Part shown: positions 10,530-23,129 of the stretch, piece by piece
How positions within the stretch are numbered: the first letter of the stretch is position 1
Layout of the letters: every line of letters begins with the position of its first letter
NCBI GenBank assembly: GCA_032718865.1
Contig: JALUTQ010000032.1
Location: 930,001-994,000, forward strand
Reading direction: 5' to 3'
Length of the DNA: 64,000 nt
From: Tilletia caries
Taxonomy: Eukaryota; Basidiomycota; Exobasidiomycetes; Tilletiales; Tilletiaceae
Translations under genes and position numbers: made by a program
The notes under the pieces: model-generated
What the model was told of the DNA's origin: nothing
The model's input: only the letters and a program-made list of their open reading frames with translations
Database searches by the model: none

Positions 10530-13500
10530 TCATCGAATCCGAAGCGCCCGACGGGCCCGAAGAAGTCCATGAGCCTTGACCATCTGACAGAAAGCAGCCT
10601 CAGCCTTGCGCTCCTCCTTCTGCCTCATCATCGCCTCCTTGACGTTCTGCGGTCGAGCGCGATCCGACTCGTCCACGCCATCGGTGACGGAAGCAAAGCA
10701 GGCCTGCGCGATGGAAGCGACAATGTTCGACAGCAGCTCACGACGCCGTCTTTCCTCGGCGGGAGAAAGACTGGGAGGTCCGTCGAGAGAGCCAGAAAGA
10801 CCTTGAGGTGCCGACGACATGGTGAGCCCGTGTTCCCGGAGTGAGTGTAGAGCCGTGTTGGCGCAGAACGACTGTAGGCTGGCGTACAGGCCTTGTTGAC
10901 CGCCGAGAGCGGGAGATGCCCGTGCTAGGAAAAGCGGTCGAAGGGCGATAACTTGGCCATCGAGATCTTCGGAGGGCTCGAGGAGAATGGAGCGAAGAAG
11001 CACCAAGATGAGTTGATCCAGCGCGGTCGGGAGGATCTCGGAGCACAATGCTCTGGCGCGTTCTAGAAAACATGAACGAAGATGTGTCAGCCCCCCAGAA
11101 CCTGGGAAACAAGGTCCACGAGAAATGAAGCCACTCACCATCTCGAGCTAGTTTTGTAATCGCCTTCGCAAGCGGTCGGATCGGCTCAAGAGCTTCCGAG
11201 ACGTGCTGAACCTCATCCGCAGACAGCAGCCTGACAAGAACCTCGATCAGCCCGTTCGCCAACTGGCCGGGCTTCGTCTCCGCGCGTGCAACGGAGAAAA
11301 CTCGACCGGGGAAGAAGAGCCAGACGGTGCAAGTCACCCGGCTCAGCTTCTCCCGAACCCGAGGATCCGAGAAGGAATCCGAAGTCAGGGAAGGGAACAG
11401 GACCGAGAAGCCGAACATGCCGACGTCTTCTGCGTGTAATGGCGATAATGGCCCAAACAACCGATCCGCACCCGGTGTCTGCGTGATATCGCCAGTGTCG
11501 GTAAGTTCCAGCACGCCCGAGAGAGTCTCGAGCGCAAGACAGAGTGCCTCGTACGGGTTGTCATCGTCTGCGGCGCCAAACTCCGTCGAGCCAATGATGT
11601 TCGGTTTCCGGCTGATCGCGACGAACAGGGCCCACACCGCTTCGTTCAGTTGTTTCTGCGCCGAGTCGTCCTCCGAAATGGCCCACGACGTGGAGACTGC
11701 CAAGGTACGGAACACCTTCAGCACCAGTACGGTGATTTCCGAGCGTTCCGAGTAGGTCTCAACGATCTGGATGAGCGTGGGGAAAAAGCGGGCGATGAAG
11801 TTGTAGATACCTGCGGCAAGATTGAGTTGTATCGTCAACGCAAGACCTTCTAGCATGTCGAGGGCGGTCTGCACTGCTTGGATGATGTTCGGTTCCTGGG
11901 CGACGGCGGCAAAGTCAGGTCGATGGACCGCCGAGCTCAACCGCTGTTCCAGTGTCTGAGTTATGGTATTAGTGTAAAATGTCGTTCGTTCGCTGATATA
12001 TCTGGCCTGTTCTTTTTCTCCTGCCGACGTCGCTGGACCTTCGGCGGCACTCCTTGACCAACGCGAAGCGGTGTGGGTCGTCCCGACGATTGCTGAGATG
12101 AATGCGCCATGGGTGTCGACTGGAAGAGCGTCCAGCGACGACAGCACCGCAGACACCACCTCCATAAAATCTGGAATGGCGATTAATCCAGCTGCTGCGT
12201 GCTGACAGCGTGAGAACCCAGCAATCAGTGCAGCAGTTTGCTTGAGAACGTCCGCCTCGGACAGCCACAGCCTGATCAGCTCTGCCGAGTGTTTCGAAAA
12301 GAACGCAATGATGTGTGAACGGCTCGGGCCGGAGAATGCGGCATTGATGCTGGCATTCGTTGTCAAGCCACCTTCGCCGGCCTCGTTCATCAGTGGTAAG
12401 AGGTACGACGCCAGCCACCGATTTGTGAACCACAGCAAGCTCTCCATAACCTGGGGGCTACTCAGCTCGTTCGTGACCGCCAATTCGGAGCTCAAGGAGT
12501 CGAACAGCGTCAGGCTGAGTTGACGGATTAGGCGCACCGCCGGGTGGCTCTCGCTCGCTGGCTGATCGGCACCAAGTTGCTCGACCGCCTCGGGAATGGC
12601 GGGCAGCTCGCCAGTTATGTCGTCCGCCAGGATATACCCGGCCATCAGCAACAGCCAGTGTGCCTCCTCCCAGCGCGCTTCCAGCGCACGCATGCTTCTC
12701 GGATCCGTCGGTCGAGACGAGCCAGACTGAACAGCGCCGACCAGGACCGAGCTGACCTCTTCTGCTAGCTCGCTCATGTCCACCAGCACCGGCCCGAGGA
12801 TGGCGGGTCGCAGGCGCGCGAGTTCGGCAAGTGTGCGAAGTTGTTCCGCAAACCGATCACGATCCTTCTCAGCTGTTGATCCGATTTCCGATTCCACGTC
12901 TAAATCATCTTCGCCCGTTTCTGGTTGGGCTGAGGAACCGCGAGCCGCTTGGTGGCGGCCTCTGACGTACCGACGGACTACATCGTCGCGTACCGCGGCA
13001 CAGAATGCATCACCAGCTTGAGAGTGCGACGAAGGGATGGCTTGGAGCAATCCGCGCGCCAAGATCATCCAGCTGCTGATGAGCTGATCGACACAAGACT
13101 CGGCGAGATCCGCCATCTCGTCACCGTCCATGGCGTCTCCACCGCTGGAGCCCGTGAACGCAAAGTCGTAGCAGATGGCCGCTAAGCGCGTGCACATCTG
13201 AAGGAAGTGACCAAATGGAGCAGGTGGTGGCGAATCGTTCGACGTGCTGGCGAGCCCCAGACACTGTGATAGCCTTTCTGGCTCCGCCTCCACCACAGCT
13301 GCAAAAGTGCCCAGAAGCTGCACAACGAACAGCAAGCTTTGTCCTCGGTGCATGCTGCCCAAGATTGTCTGAGAATCGTGCCCCGAAGAATTCGTCTCGT
13401 CGCTGAGATTCTGAACCAGCGCTGCGATCAGTTCCAGCATGCCTTCGGTATGTTGACGCTGCAGGTCCAAGTCTTGCTGAGTACGGCCGACGTTCTTGGT

Positions 13501-15055
13501 TGCTATGACAGGATGACCGCTACCGGAGGCCGCAGAGGCGGACTCGGGAAGGACAGAGCTGGCTTCAAAGCGAGCCACCGATAGAATGCAGCTTCTGAGA
13601 CGATGCAAGGCAGTGCTTGCCTCTCGACTTGCATCGATGGAGGCCCGTGAGCTGGAGCCAGCAGTTTGCGATACGAGGCTTGCTACGGCATCAGCACTGC
13701 GGTTCGTCTGCGCCGCGTTGTAGGATGCTGAGAGCAGGCGGAGCAAATCTTGTGAAAGCAGTATAGAACTGATTGGAGAAGGAATGGTTCGAGTTCCCGC
13801 CGCTCCTGGGCTGAAAGATGCATCGTGTTCGTGATCGTTGTCTTCTTCACCGTTGCCTCCTGATATTGAGGAAGCGTCGGTGAGAAAACCTCGAGCATTG
13901 GAAGTGAGTGCAGGGGCCAGGACGAAGGACCACCCGAGAAGCTTTTCGAGCGTCGAGACGAGCTGAAAGAAGAGAAGATGAGGGTAGACATGCCGTTGTT
14001 CTGCCGGTCTCTGCAGTTCTATCACGAGCATATGAAGGACAGCTGAGAGCAGGTCCGGCAGAAGTTCCTCCTGAACGCAGCACCGCACCGAGACTTGCCT
14101 TCAGTTCTTGAGATCTGGCAAAGCGTAATACCACAACGGAACAAATGCTGCTTACCTGCGCGGCCAGTTTACAAAGTAGGTGTTCCCGACCCGTAAGTCC
14201 TACACTAGAGCCGCTATCCCTCTGCTTCGATCTTGATGCTCCCGACCCACGCCCTGCTGCCTCATCGGAGACGCTGCTGGTGCCGCGCCGAGTCACCCCC
14301 AAGCTAGTGAGGCCGTCACCGGAGCCAGCAGCGGCCCCTGCCGGTGTCAAAACGAACTCGTCCAGACATGCGCGATATATACCGAGACCTGTTATGGCTC
14401 GGATAAATGCGCGCGCATCTTCGACAGGCTGCCCGGTTGGCCATCCGGGTTGCAGGGAGATGAGCGATAGGATCTGGCCTTTGAGACCGTCTAGCTGGGG
14501 CTTGATGATATTCGCGTAGGAGCTTGGTGGGTGGCTGCCGAGCTCCGTCCCCAGCATTCGTTTCGATACGGCAGCGATGAGCTGGTGTGCTCTTGTCCGG
14601 ACGTACTGAGGCCATTGCCGCGCTGCCTGTGCGGTGGTGTCCTGGTGCAGACGAGCGAGTTCGGCCGCCTCCGCCCGAGAAACGACAAAGTGGAGGAGGA
14701 AGTCCCGGAGATGCTGCAGCGACGGAATAGCTGCGCTAAAAGCCGCTCCACCCTGAGCCTGCGCCGTCGCCCCGTCGCCGGGAAGCATCGGCAGTCGCTG
14801 TAAGATAAGCCCGAGCATCTGGAACAGGACAAAGCTGTCCTGCGAGTGCTGGAGCGCAAAGCACGCATACTCAAGGGCAGCCTCGGAGTCGCGCAGGCTG
14901 AGGAAGGTCGCCTCTCCGCGCTTGCGCACCGCTGTGTCCGGGCTGTTGAAGTCGCGAGAAGCGGCCTCGATGGTCTGGAGGGCCTGGACGAGGTGATCTG
15001 AGGAGGCGACGAGGACTGCGGGACCTTCCGCGCTGGACCAAGAAGAGCGTTCCAT
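10530..15055 (-). CDS. XPO4: Exportin-4-like karyopherin
   Basis: Three exons: 14156-15055, 11139-14070 and 10530-11062, introns of 85 and 76 bases; the joined reading frame is exactly 1,454 codons. The N-terminus has the importin-beta type start with RKRGEATFLSLRDSE and SFVLFQMLGLILQRL, then RQWPQYVRTRAHQLIAAVSKR, all matching the exportin-4 family, followed by a long run of HEAT-like helices to the C-terminus. Exportin-4 carries proteins such as hypusinated eIF5A and Smad3 out of the nucleus in animals; the cargo in this fungus is not known. It is longer than the animal protein (about 1,150) through Ser/Gly-rich inserts. The first acceptor (CGTTCAG at 14071) was chosen because nearer AGs break the frame. 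Assignment to XPO4 rather than XPO7 rests on overall look, not a search. Confidence 0.72.
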
Positions 15056-16306
15056 CCTGGACCGCGCCGACTTGCAATCCTGGAGCGTCCGAGGGGGAGT
15101 CGGCGGTGGGAGTGGTGGGCGAACGCAGCTTGCGTCCTGTCACAGTTTGCTCGAGCTGTCGCGAGGACGCAGGAAGAATCAAATGCTGAGCTTCCCGCTT
15201 CTGGCGCCGCCCTTGTGCTGTGTGCAGTGGGCAGCAGTGAGGCGAGCTTGGTCACGTGAGCATCGCTCTCCTTATCGTAGCAAACCTAGCTCTTATCGTG
15301 ACCGCTGTCAGGTCGAAGGTACAAGGGTTAGGGTTTCGTCAGTTCCGCTTTATCTACATAGTACGATGAGTTACTGGTAAACTTTTTCCTGCGAAATGAA
15401 ACCCCCCGACATCTTCCACGTCTTTCTGGAAGAAGCGATGTGGGATATGAGATGATGGGAAAGGCCAGATGAGATGATGGGATTACGATGAGGATGCAGG
15501 AGAAAGGGGGTTAGGATTGTTTAGAGCAATAGCTATACAACAGCTATGCTATTGGGGGGGGTCCAATAGCCTTGTCATTGAGAGATACGCCTGACAAGCT
15601 GTTGTAAAATCCCAATCCCTTTAAATTGAAACTGGTTTTTGACGCTAAAAAGTTTCAGAGTCTCAATCCCAACCCGCTACCCTTTTTCTGGAGGCGATCT
15701 GGATGGGTGGCGGTCGTCTGGACACCTGCCCCGGCTCGCGGAGGATGCTGACGCTGGGAGCGTGGCCACACGATGAGTGCGCCACCCCCCGCCCTGCCAT
15801 TCCGCGAGGAGAGTATATCAGGCAAGCGTAATTCAATGGGCCTATGCCCGCGGTGATCCTGCCGCGTTTGGGCCCGAGCATCTGTAAGGTCAGGACTGAG
15901 CACGTGACTTGACGCGTCGTCGCGTCGAAGATACTCCAAACACGGGTGAGGTGAGACTCGTCTGGTGGTCTTCTGCGCTAAAATAGGTCCAAAATCCCTG
16001 AACCTGCAATAGGTACGACAATACCCTTAAGGTATTGACAAATCCCAATCTTGCCCAATAGCTGTACCTATTCGGAGGATTGACAAAGAGATTGGGAGGG
16101 CCATTTCTCCTGTGATGAAGTGAGCCAAAAAGGTGCACCTGAGCACGTTTTTGCATTTCCGACAACGATATCGTACTCAATTGAGGGAAACACCGAATCG
16201 CCGTGTCGTACTTCATCTGGTGAGATATCGTGGAAGTACGATTTAGCACTACAAGATCTGACGAAACCCCTTAGTAGCTGCCCAGCTGCTCCTCGAATCT
16301 CGAAGG
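15056..16306. other. Intergenic, AT-rich with palindromes
   Basis: Between exportin-4 start and the tRNA. It contains a GGGTTAGGGTTTC stretch near 15326, repeated GATGAGATGATGGG words near 15450, AGCTATACAACAGCTAT near 15530, and a palindrome AATACCCTTAAGGTATT near 16020 beside scattered copies of AATCCCAATC. This looks like decayed repeat sequence; no gene seen. Confidence 0.5.
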
Positions 16307-16404
16307 GTCGTTGTACCGAAGTGGTTAACGGGATGGTCTCGAATCTGCAAGTCTTCGCCAACCATTGGACTCTGTCCGCGTAGGTTCGAATCCTATCGGC
16401 GACG
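16307..16404 (+). tRNA. tRNA-Ser(CGA) with 16-base intron
   Basis: Folds as a class II tRNA: acceptor stem GTCGTTG pairs with CGGCGAC; anticodon stem ATGGT/ACCAT; loop carries anticodon CGA at 16340-16342; a 16-base intron (16344-16359) begins one base 3' of the anticodon, the usual position; long variable arm with stem GGAC/GTCC; T arm GTAGG-TTCGAAT-CCTAT containing a perfect B box. Discriminator base is G, as in serine tRNAs. The long variable arm and G73 separate Ser from other CGA-like readings. Confidence 0.9.
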
Positions 16405-16409
16405 CAATC

Positions 16410-16414
16410 TTTTT
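16410..16414 (+). terminator. RNA polymerase III terminator of tRNA-Ser
   Basis: Run of five T a few bases after the mature 3' end. Confidence 0.8.
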
Positions 16415-16837
16415 GCTGCGAGGTTAGGTGCTCGGAGCTGTGGCCGGGTCGGGCGGTCTTCTCGATCCGGCTGTGGCCAACGCTCCGCCCGTGCGCCCAG
16501 CTCTGCTGCCTTTTTTTTTGCTGGTGGTGGGAAGCGACTTCCCATGCCATCAGTGGGGATTGGCGACGAAGGGCAACAAAGCATCATGTATGCGTGTGCA
16601 AGAGCAGGAGGTCCAGAAAATCAACTACAACAGATACAGGGAGAGAAAGAGAGAGTGTGTGAATGAGGAGGGTTAGGAAGTAAAGAAGATAAAGGAGTGT
16701 GTGCAGGAGGGAAAAAAAAGAGCTCCAGAAAGCATTGAGAAAGGGGATAGTCCGTCTCCATCCGGTCCAGCCAGCCAACAGAGCACGAGCCAACTGGGGG
16801 CCCTGCCAGCCACGTTGCAAGGGGCCCCCAGAATTCC
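16415..16837. other. tRNA to phosphatase 3' region
   Basis: No gene. Purine-rich plus strand with a GAGAGAAAGAGAGAG tract; presumed 3' UTR of the phosphatase gene, including the hairpin listed separately. Confidence 0.5.
16794..16831. repeat. 10-bp GC inverted repeat beside phosphatase stop
   Basis: CTGGGGGCCC and GGGCCCCCAG separated by 18 bases, ending 6 bases from the phosphatase stop codon; in the transcript it would form a strong stem at the very start of the 3' UTR. Confidence 0.7.
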
Positions 16838-19800
16838 TTAGCCCAGCAGAGAAGGCAGCGAAGCCGCAAGCCCACCGCGGTCGACAGAGATCGGCTCCGT
16901 CGGACTGGGCACAGGCGTCGCCGATCCGCACGAACCCGCCGTCGTGTCCGCCGAGCTTGGCCCTTCCTCATTCTCGCCCCGGTCGGCTCTCGATGCCACA
17001 CGCTCAGGCTGAGCACCATTCTTGGAGTGGACAGTGTCGACGGCGGTGGTGGCTGAGCCCGGTGCCAGTGTCGTCCTTGGCAGAACCACAGCCGGGCACG
17101 GCACCTCCGAGGACCGAAGGACGTCGACATTTCCACCGCCACCGCCACCGCCTTCATTCCCATCAATCACGAAGTCACTAAAGCTCGGCACCCCTTCTGC
17201 CGCCGCCGCCGCTGACTTGCCCCGATGATACGCCTGGAACGCCGAAGAAGAGAAAACCGAACCACCGCACGAGTCCTGTGAGGAGAGCGAATTGCTCCGC
17301 ACGCTCCGGAGGGACCACCGTCCGCTCCCCGCCCGACTGACGCTCGCCGTCGATCCCGTGTCGGCGGTACTGCTCGCTCCGCTGCTTCCGCCGCCGCCAA
17401 CGGCAGCGTCAATGGGAAGTAGGCCCGAACCTGACGAATCCGTCCGCAAGGTGACCTTGTCAACATTCGTCCTAAGCTCTTCAAGTTGGTCCTCACTCCT
17501 CTCGGGGCCACTGGTCGTCATGTCGGCATCCACCTGCGCACTCTGCGAATGCGCATCCAGGCTATCCACCGTTAACCGCGGCAGTCGCAGATTCTGCATC
17601 ACAGACCACCCACCACCAGTACCACCCAAACCAGCCTGCATCTCAACTGGCGAAAGGCTCATCTCCCGCTCCGCCGAGACCGGCTCCTCCTCCGCCTCCC
17701 CCTTGTTCCCCGATGTGCTTGAAGGAATAACCGCAGAAGAGATAGCCACCTTCCGGCCCGGCTCCGGTAATCTGCCCTCGACCCGCTCCACCTCACAAAG
17801 CGTCTCCCACCGCCTCAACTCAGCTACAAAGCCAATATTGGGCGCAAAGTTGGTGGCATGGTACGAGTGAGCAGCCAGCGCCGACAGACTCGCTGCAGAC
17901 CAAGCCCACGAGGCCTGCTCCGGCGGTGGTGGTCGTGACGATGCACTTGATAAGGACGGTGACGACGGGCTGCGAGCGGGAGGATCACGCGGTGGAGACA
18001 ATGAGGAAGAGGGCGAGCCATGGAGCCGGTCGGTCTCCCGGGAGGTGGAAGATGACGACGCTATCGTGCCTGACACGTGCGTCTCATGTCCGTGCTCCAA
18101 CACCGACGCCGAGACAGGCGCCGAGCGCGTAAACATCCCTACCACCCCTCCCTCCCCATCCTTCCCTTCTTGATCCACCCCTTCGTTCACTTTGACAGCA
18201 ACGAGCTCCTGCTCTCCCTCATCGCCGCCACTGCTGCTAAAAGCAGCAATCGCCCCACCGCCGCGCAACTCGCGCACGAAGCCGTACGCCCGATCGAAAG
18301 ACCAGGCGCGGTAGCGGATCAGATACGCGATGATCGCCGTCGGACTGCGCGACCGGCCCGCGAGACAGTGGACGTAGATCGGTTCTTGAGCGTCGATGCT
18401 CTCATCTGCGGAAGAAAAAGGAATGGGAAGATGAGTGGTTGCCGCAGAGCGTCACGATGGTAGGGTGGTGGCAACTTACTGAGGAACTCAGATCCCTGCC
18501 GGAGCATATCCTCCACACGCTGTTCCTCCACATAATCCTGAATGCCAACCTTCTTATACATGATCTCGGCTTCCGCTTCCGCTTCCCCTGCCGTGCCTGC
18601 ACCACCGCGCCATCCCTTTCCAGGATGGACAGTCGGAACATCGAGATCAACCTCCTCCGCCACATTCAACACCCTCCTCACGCCCAGCGCCCTCAGCTCG
18701 GCCCAGTGCGCCGGATGCGAGGGCGCGGGCCCGAGGAAGAGCAACGATGGGATGATGGGGGTTGGGTTTAGTGCAGGCGGAGCCGAGCTCGTCGCAATCG
18801 GCGGTCTTCGCGGGATGAACATTGAGGACGATGCCCATGAGCCCTGTTGTGGCGACACGTTCGAAGCATGCTGTTGTGCGCCCCAACTCTCATAGTCCGC
18901 GGTCGACTTGCGTCTCCGAGCCGAGTCTACCCCGTACCGGTCATCCTCCCCCTCCCCAGTAGAGGACGATGATGGCGAGGAGATAAAGGGACGGGATGAT
19001 CGGTCTAGATGGCCAGGAACCACAAAGGCGGACCGATTCGACGAACCGAAGCTACGCGTCGATCCTTGCCATCTCGCGTCGCGAGATGATACGGCATCGG
19101 GTTCTTCGAGCGCTCTCGTGCCTGGCGAGCCACCACAATGCGCGGATGCGACACTCCACGGACTCTGGATCTCCATCGCCGAGGGCATAGGGGAGAAAGA
19201 AGGAGAACAGAACTCTCTGGAGGGCGACACGGACGCGTTTCGGTTGTACATGGCTGTGTCAAGGGTGATGCCACGCATGTTTGGTCTCCGCCGCTGTCCG
19301 GAGGGCGAGACAGTTGAGAATGAGTTCGGGCGGTAGGGTCGATGTCCTCCCTCCCCTCTTGCACCATCGGAGTCTTCTAGGGCGTACTCGCGTAGGGAGT
19401 AGTATGAGCGGGCACGCGACGGGTGATCGTGATGCGATGGCTCTCCGAAAATTTGGCGTTGATCCAGGCCCGCAGGTGCAGGCGGACGATCGTCATTGTC
19501 TGTATTCGCAGTGGCCCCCGGTACTGTTGGCGACAAGGAGAGAGGACTAGTATTGACGCGCTTGGCGTTCCCAGGTCCTGTCCGCGGTGGACTGAGAGAT
19601 CGAACAGGCGCGACAGGGCTGAGAGTCAGCGTAGGTCGTCGCGAGGGTGCCGGAGACAACAAAGGGGGTTTGATCGACAGACTGAGAGTCCGATTGGATC
19701 CCACGCTGGACGACAGATCAGAGGGCGGGCGTAGACTGGAGGGCGAGGAAGCGGTCGAGCTGCTATTGGAGGACGAAGCGAGTGAAGCTGCGGCGAATAT

Positions 19801-20760
19801 GGACGCCGTCGTGGCGCAAAACCCACCGCCACCTCCTCCTCCCGCTGCTGATGCTCTCAGAGAGGGATTGGAGCGACGCGCGATAGGGTTGGCTGAGAAT
19901 TCGGGCGCGTAGGCTGAGGTCGGGTGGAGCATATCGATGGCAGGATCCCTTCGCTCGGTCTGGATGTTCAGGGGCGAGGGTGGGCCGGAGCGATTGCGGG
20001 ACGATGGACGGGATGTCTCGAGCGCACCGTCGTCGGTCGCGCCGCGATCGGGAACTTTTGGGGTTCCCAATTGGAAGGGCAGGTTGGAGGAGCTTTGAAT
20101 GCGCTGGAGCGTGGGTACCTTGTCGCCTGTATCTAGACGTGGTAGCTTGGGCCGCCCGGGGGAGCTTCTTGTGATGAGCGAAGGGGCGAACTGGGGACTC
20201 CCTATGGGCGAAGCAGGGTGCGCTAAGTGGGACGGCGGATGCGGGATAGCAATCATCTGGCCTGGTTCGGACACAGTCTCTTCGACTGATGCTGTATGTT
20301 GAGTGTCGGAGAAACGGCTGAGAGGCGAGTCCGCATGGATCGATGGTTGAACCTTGGAGTGCCAGTGCCTGAAGGAGATCGGAGAGTCGGCTCCAAGAGA
20401 GGCGAGCGTTGTGGCTGGCGAGTGTGAAGCTGACTGTCTTGTTGAAGGAGAGGAAGCGCTTGAGAAGATGGAGGGGGCGATGGATTGATATGTTCCCGTT
20501 GATGATGCTGCTGAGGGGAGAGTCGGACTTGGTGCGGCGCTCGCTCCAGCTGTTGCTGTTGCTGCTGCTGCCACTGCGGGATGGGATGGGGATGTGATCC
20601 AGATAAGCGGGCGAGCTGCTTTGGCCTTTGGCAGAGGATCGACAGGAGGATCGAGAGTGATGGTGTCTGAAGACTCTCTGTGTTCGACCCTTTGTTCAGG
20701 CCGACGCTGGGATTGATCCTGAGCGGGGGCAGAGTGGGAGGTGGGAAGATGGTCAGCCAT
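16838..20760 (-). CDS. Dual-specificity protein phosphatase with long disordered flanks
   Basis: Two exons, 18480-20760 and 16838-18405, with a 74-base intron (GTAAGT..CGCAG) inside the catalytic domain; 1,282 residues. The N-terminal 660 residues are Ser/Pro-rich and low in complexity. The DSP domain follows: IIPSLLFLGPAP, GVRRVLNVAEEVD, the intron after SEFL, then the signature VHCLAGRSRSPT, which fits HCx5RS/T with Cys nucleophile and Arg; AYLIRYRAWSFDRAYGFVRE closes it. The C-terminal 430 residues are again Ser-rich. MAPK phosphatases of fungi (Msg5/Pmp1/Cpp1 type) share this layout, so dephosphorylation of a MAP kinase in cytoplasm or nucleus is a fair inference. A conserved block near EQASWAWSAASL..FVAELRRWET after a Ser-rich insert suggests that the catalytic domain is split by an insertion. 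Confidence 0.85.
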
Positions 20761-20810
20761 TATGGTAGGGAAGAGACAGTCGCTCAGAAGTCAGAAGTCA
20801 GAAGTCAGAA

Positions 20811-20835
20811 CGTCGTCGTCGTCGTCGTCGTCGTC
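20811..20835 (+). repeat. (CGT)8 microsatellite upstream of phosphatase
   Basis: Eight and a third CGT units, preceded by three copies of AGAAGTC; 50-75 bases 5' of the phosphatase ATG, so in its 5' UTR or promoter. Confidence 0.85.
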
Positions 20836-23129
20836 TTCGCTGCCGTTGTCGTGGTCCTCCGCCTCGACAATGCAATCCTGTCAGCGGGAGCGGAGAGGGA
20901 GCAGCTGTGGCCTGTGAGCTGTGCATGTTTACATACATAGGCGAGCTGGATTATCACTTGGCCCGATTAGCCGTCGGCCTCGGACCGCCTCCTGGTCTGC
21001 GGGTGTGCGACGCCAGACACGCTCCGCTCCGCTCACGAATCCCTTCATCCTGGCGTCCCCACTCCCCGACTCCCGTCGCGTTCACATCGCGAGCGCGGGT
21101 CCCAGCTTCTCTCTCTCTGTGGAGACCGGAAGACGGGCGCAGGCTCTCATTCAATGGCCACCCGGCTCCAGCCAATCGACGATGGATCATGGATGATGCA
21201 TGATGGTTACAAGGTCGAGGGATCTCCACGTACGACCGTCCAAAACCTGACATGCCTGCACTCCTGCACCGGGGCGTGCAGGCGCGTGCAGGCAGCAGGG
21301 TCGAGCTGGGCAATTATTCGTGCCCGTCTGCCAAAGCAAGGCGCGGGCGACAAAGCAAGGCGCAAGGTGGCAGGTGGATCAAACAGTTCAAGAGCAGTGA
21401 TATGCATGCAGTATGGGAGTCCAATGGGTGCATTGCGGAAGAGGAAGAATCACATGAACATGGAACATCCCTGGAGAGGATCCAGCCCGGGAGCGACCAG
21501 AACCCGGACTCGTTGGTGGCGAAGGCGTAGAGGAAACAAGCCAGTTTCTTCTCGAGGTCGACGGTGTCCGACTGACCTGCGACGGAACAAGCACCCAGAA
21601 CAAAAGTCAGTCCCACTCCAAAAAGGTATGGTGTTCGACTCGATGTGGAATGTGCTGTCGTGCGCATCAGGGTGTCAAAGGGCTCAGATGGTGCTGCATG
21701 GCCAGAGAGGAGAGATGACAGTCAGCATCAAGGCAAGGCACAATCGCAAAAGTCGCTCGAAGAGAATATGAACTCACGTGCATAGTGAGCGAGGCACATT
21801 GCCCAAGGCCTCCCGCCCAACAAGGGCAGGAGACCCATACAGGCTCGCCCGGGCTCGAAATAAAAATTTGTATGGGATATACGATCGATCATCGCCCACT
21901 CTGTACGCGTGTCGACGTCGAGGTTTCCTTGGAAGGGGTGCAAGGCAAGATGCCTGGAACTGGATGCAACTTACCCTGCCATCCAACGGTAGAACTTGCC
22001 GACCTAGAGCCGAGAGTTTCGGTGCCTGCTTGCAAAAGCAGTCGTGGTCCCCGAACAACAGATGTCAGTCACGTTAGACAAACATGGCAGAGGATCGAGG
22101 GTTTGGGACAGGTCGCTTGGCCAACACCGCGCAATCATAGAGAAGATTATATGGCGTCAACGCAGAAACTCGCCACTTCCGAACCAGCGTCTCCACTACC
22201 AACCACGCTCTGACCCGGCCGTCCAAGATGCTCCAGGCGCCCAAAACACTCGAGGGACAGCATAGCCCTGATGGGAAAGGGGACAAACAGTCAACCTCCC
22301 GAAGGGGTCGAACTCTTTGAACCCCCGCCCAGGCTCGCTATCCACCCAAGGGAGCGCACAGGAGCAAACAGGGAAAGCCTAAAGCCAGATCAATGGAGGG
22401 CAGAATTGAGACAAGGAAGGAAACGACGAGAACCCATAGCCCACTCTGTGTTCTTCCCACACCGCTCAACACCTCTCAATCGAGCCGAAGCTCGAGACAG
22501 GCGGAGAAGGTGGTCAAAACGGCGAGCAGGTGTAGGTTTTTGAAGGGCTCGGCGAATGGATTATCTGAGGTGTAATCACGGACGTGGTGCTGGCGGGCGA
22601 CGGATGAGAAGATGGAGAAGGAGGAGACGTACCTGGTAGCGAAGCGGAACGATGGCATGTCCGAAGCGGGATTTCTGCATCGAGTATGACGGCACAGTCC
22701 TAGGGTAATTCAAAGCGTCAGTTTTTCGAAACAGGAAAATGGGATAGTAGGAGGGATGGTGAGAGAGGGGTGTCATACAAAGGTAAGCTTGGTATGAGAT
22801 ATCCGCACTAGGCCGAAGCCTTACAGTAGCAGAACTGATTGTATCTATAGTCCTAATCATTCGAGTGGTAGAAGGGGAGGGATATGGGGAAGGGGAAGGG
22901 GAAAGGCAGGAATGGAAGTTGGAGGCTCACCTTCCTTTTAGAAGTAGACGAAGGAACGCCGCTTCTGTTTCTAATGCACCATGCAGAAATGCACTGCACA
23001 TGACAACGGCGTGACCGAAGTACCTAAGATCCTTGAGTCCAATCATGCATCATGTCGAACCATTCGGCGTGCGTCAAGGTAGTGCGTCCTGAGGGGTAGA
23101 GTTGCCTTCTCGTATGAAATTGTAGGCAA
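20836..23129. other. Gene-poor stretch with spliced-transcript signals on the minus strand
   Basis: No known protein recognised. The minus strand holds several GT..AG-bounded pieces with open frames, for example an ATG-started piece at about 23049-22932 reading MIGLKDLRYFGHAVVMCS before a GTGAGC donor, a piece at about 22707-22642 before GTACGT, a piece near 22587-22478, and pieces near 22010-21970, 21908-21782 and 21694 to about 21390 that can be chained in frame (SSTVGWQ, EWAMIDRISHTNFYFEPG, GRPWAMCLAHYA). They may be one multi-exon gene, two genes or a spliced noncoding RNA. I could not chain all of them without a stop, so no CDS is called. Confidence 0.3.

Noticed and set aside
15300..15340. 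Telomere repeat (GGGTTAGGGTTTC)
   Set aside because: Only two imperfect units in an internal position; not an array.
21154..21771. 205-codon plus-strand ORF
   Set aside because: Very basic, no domain, and it lies opposite better splice-bounded pieces on the minus strand.
22300..22345. B-box-like word (GGGTCGAACTCTTTGAACCCC)
   Set aside because: It is a self-complementary stretch without acceptor or anticodon stems around it.
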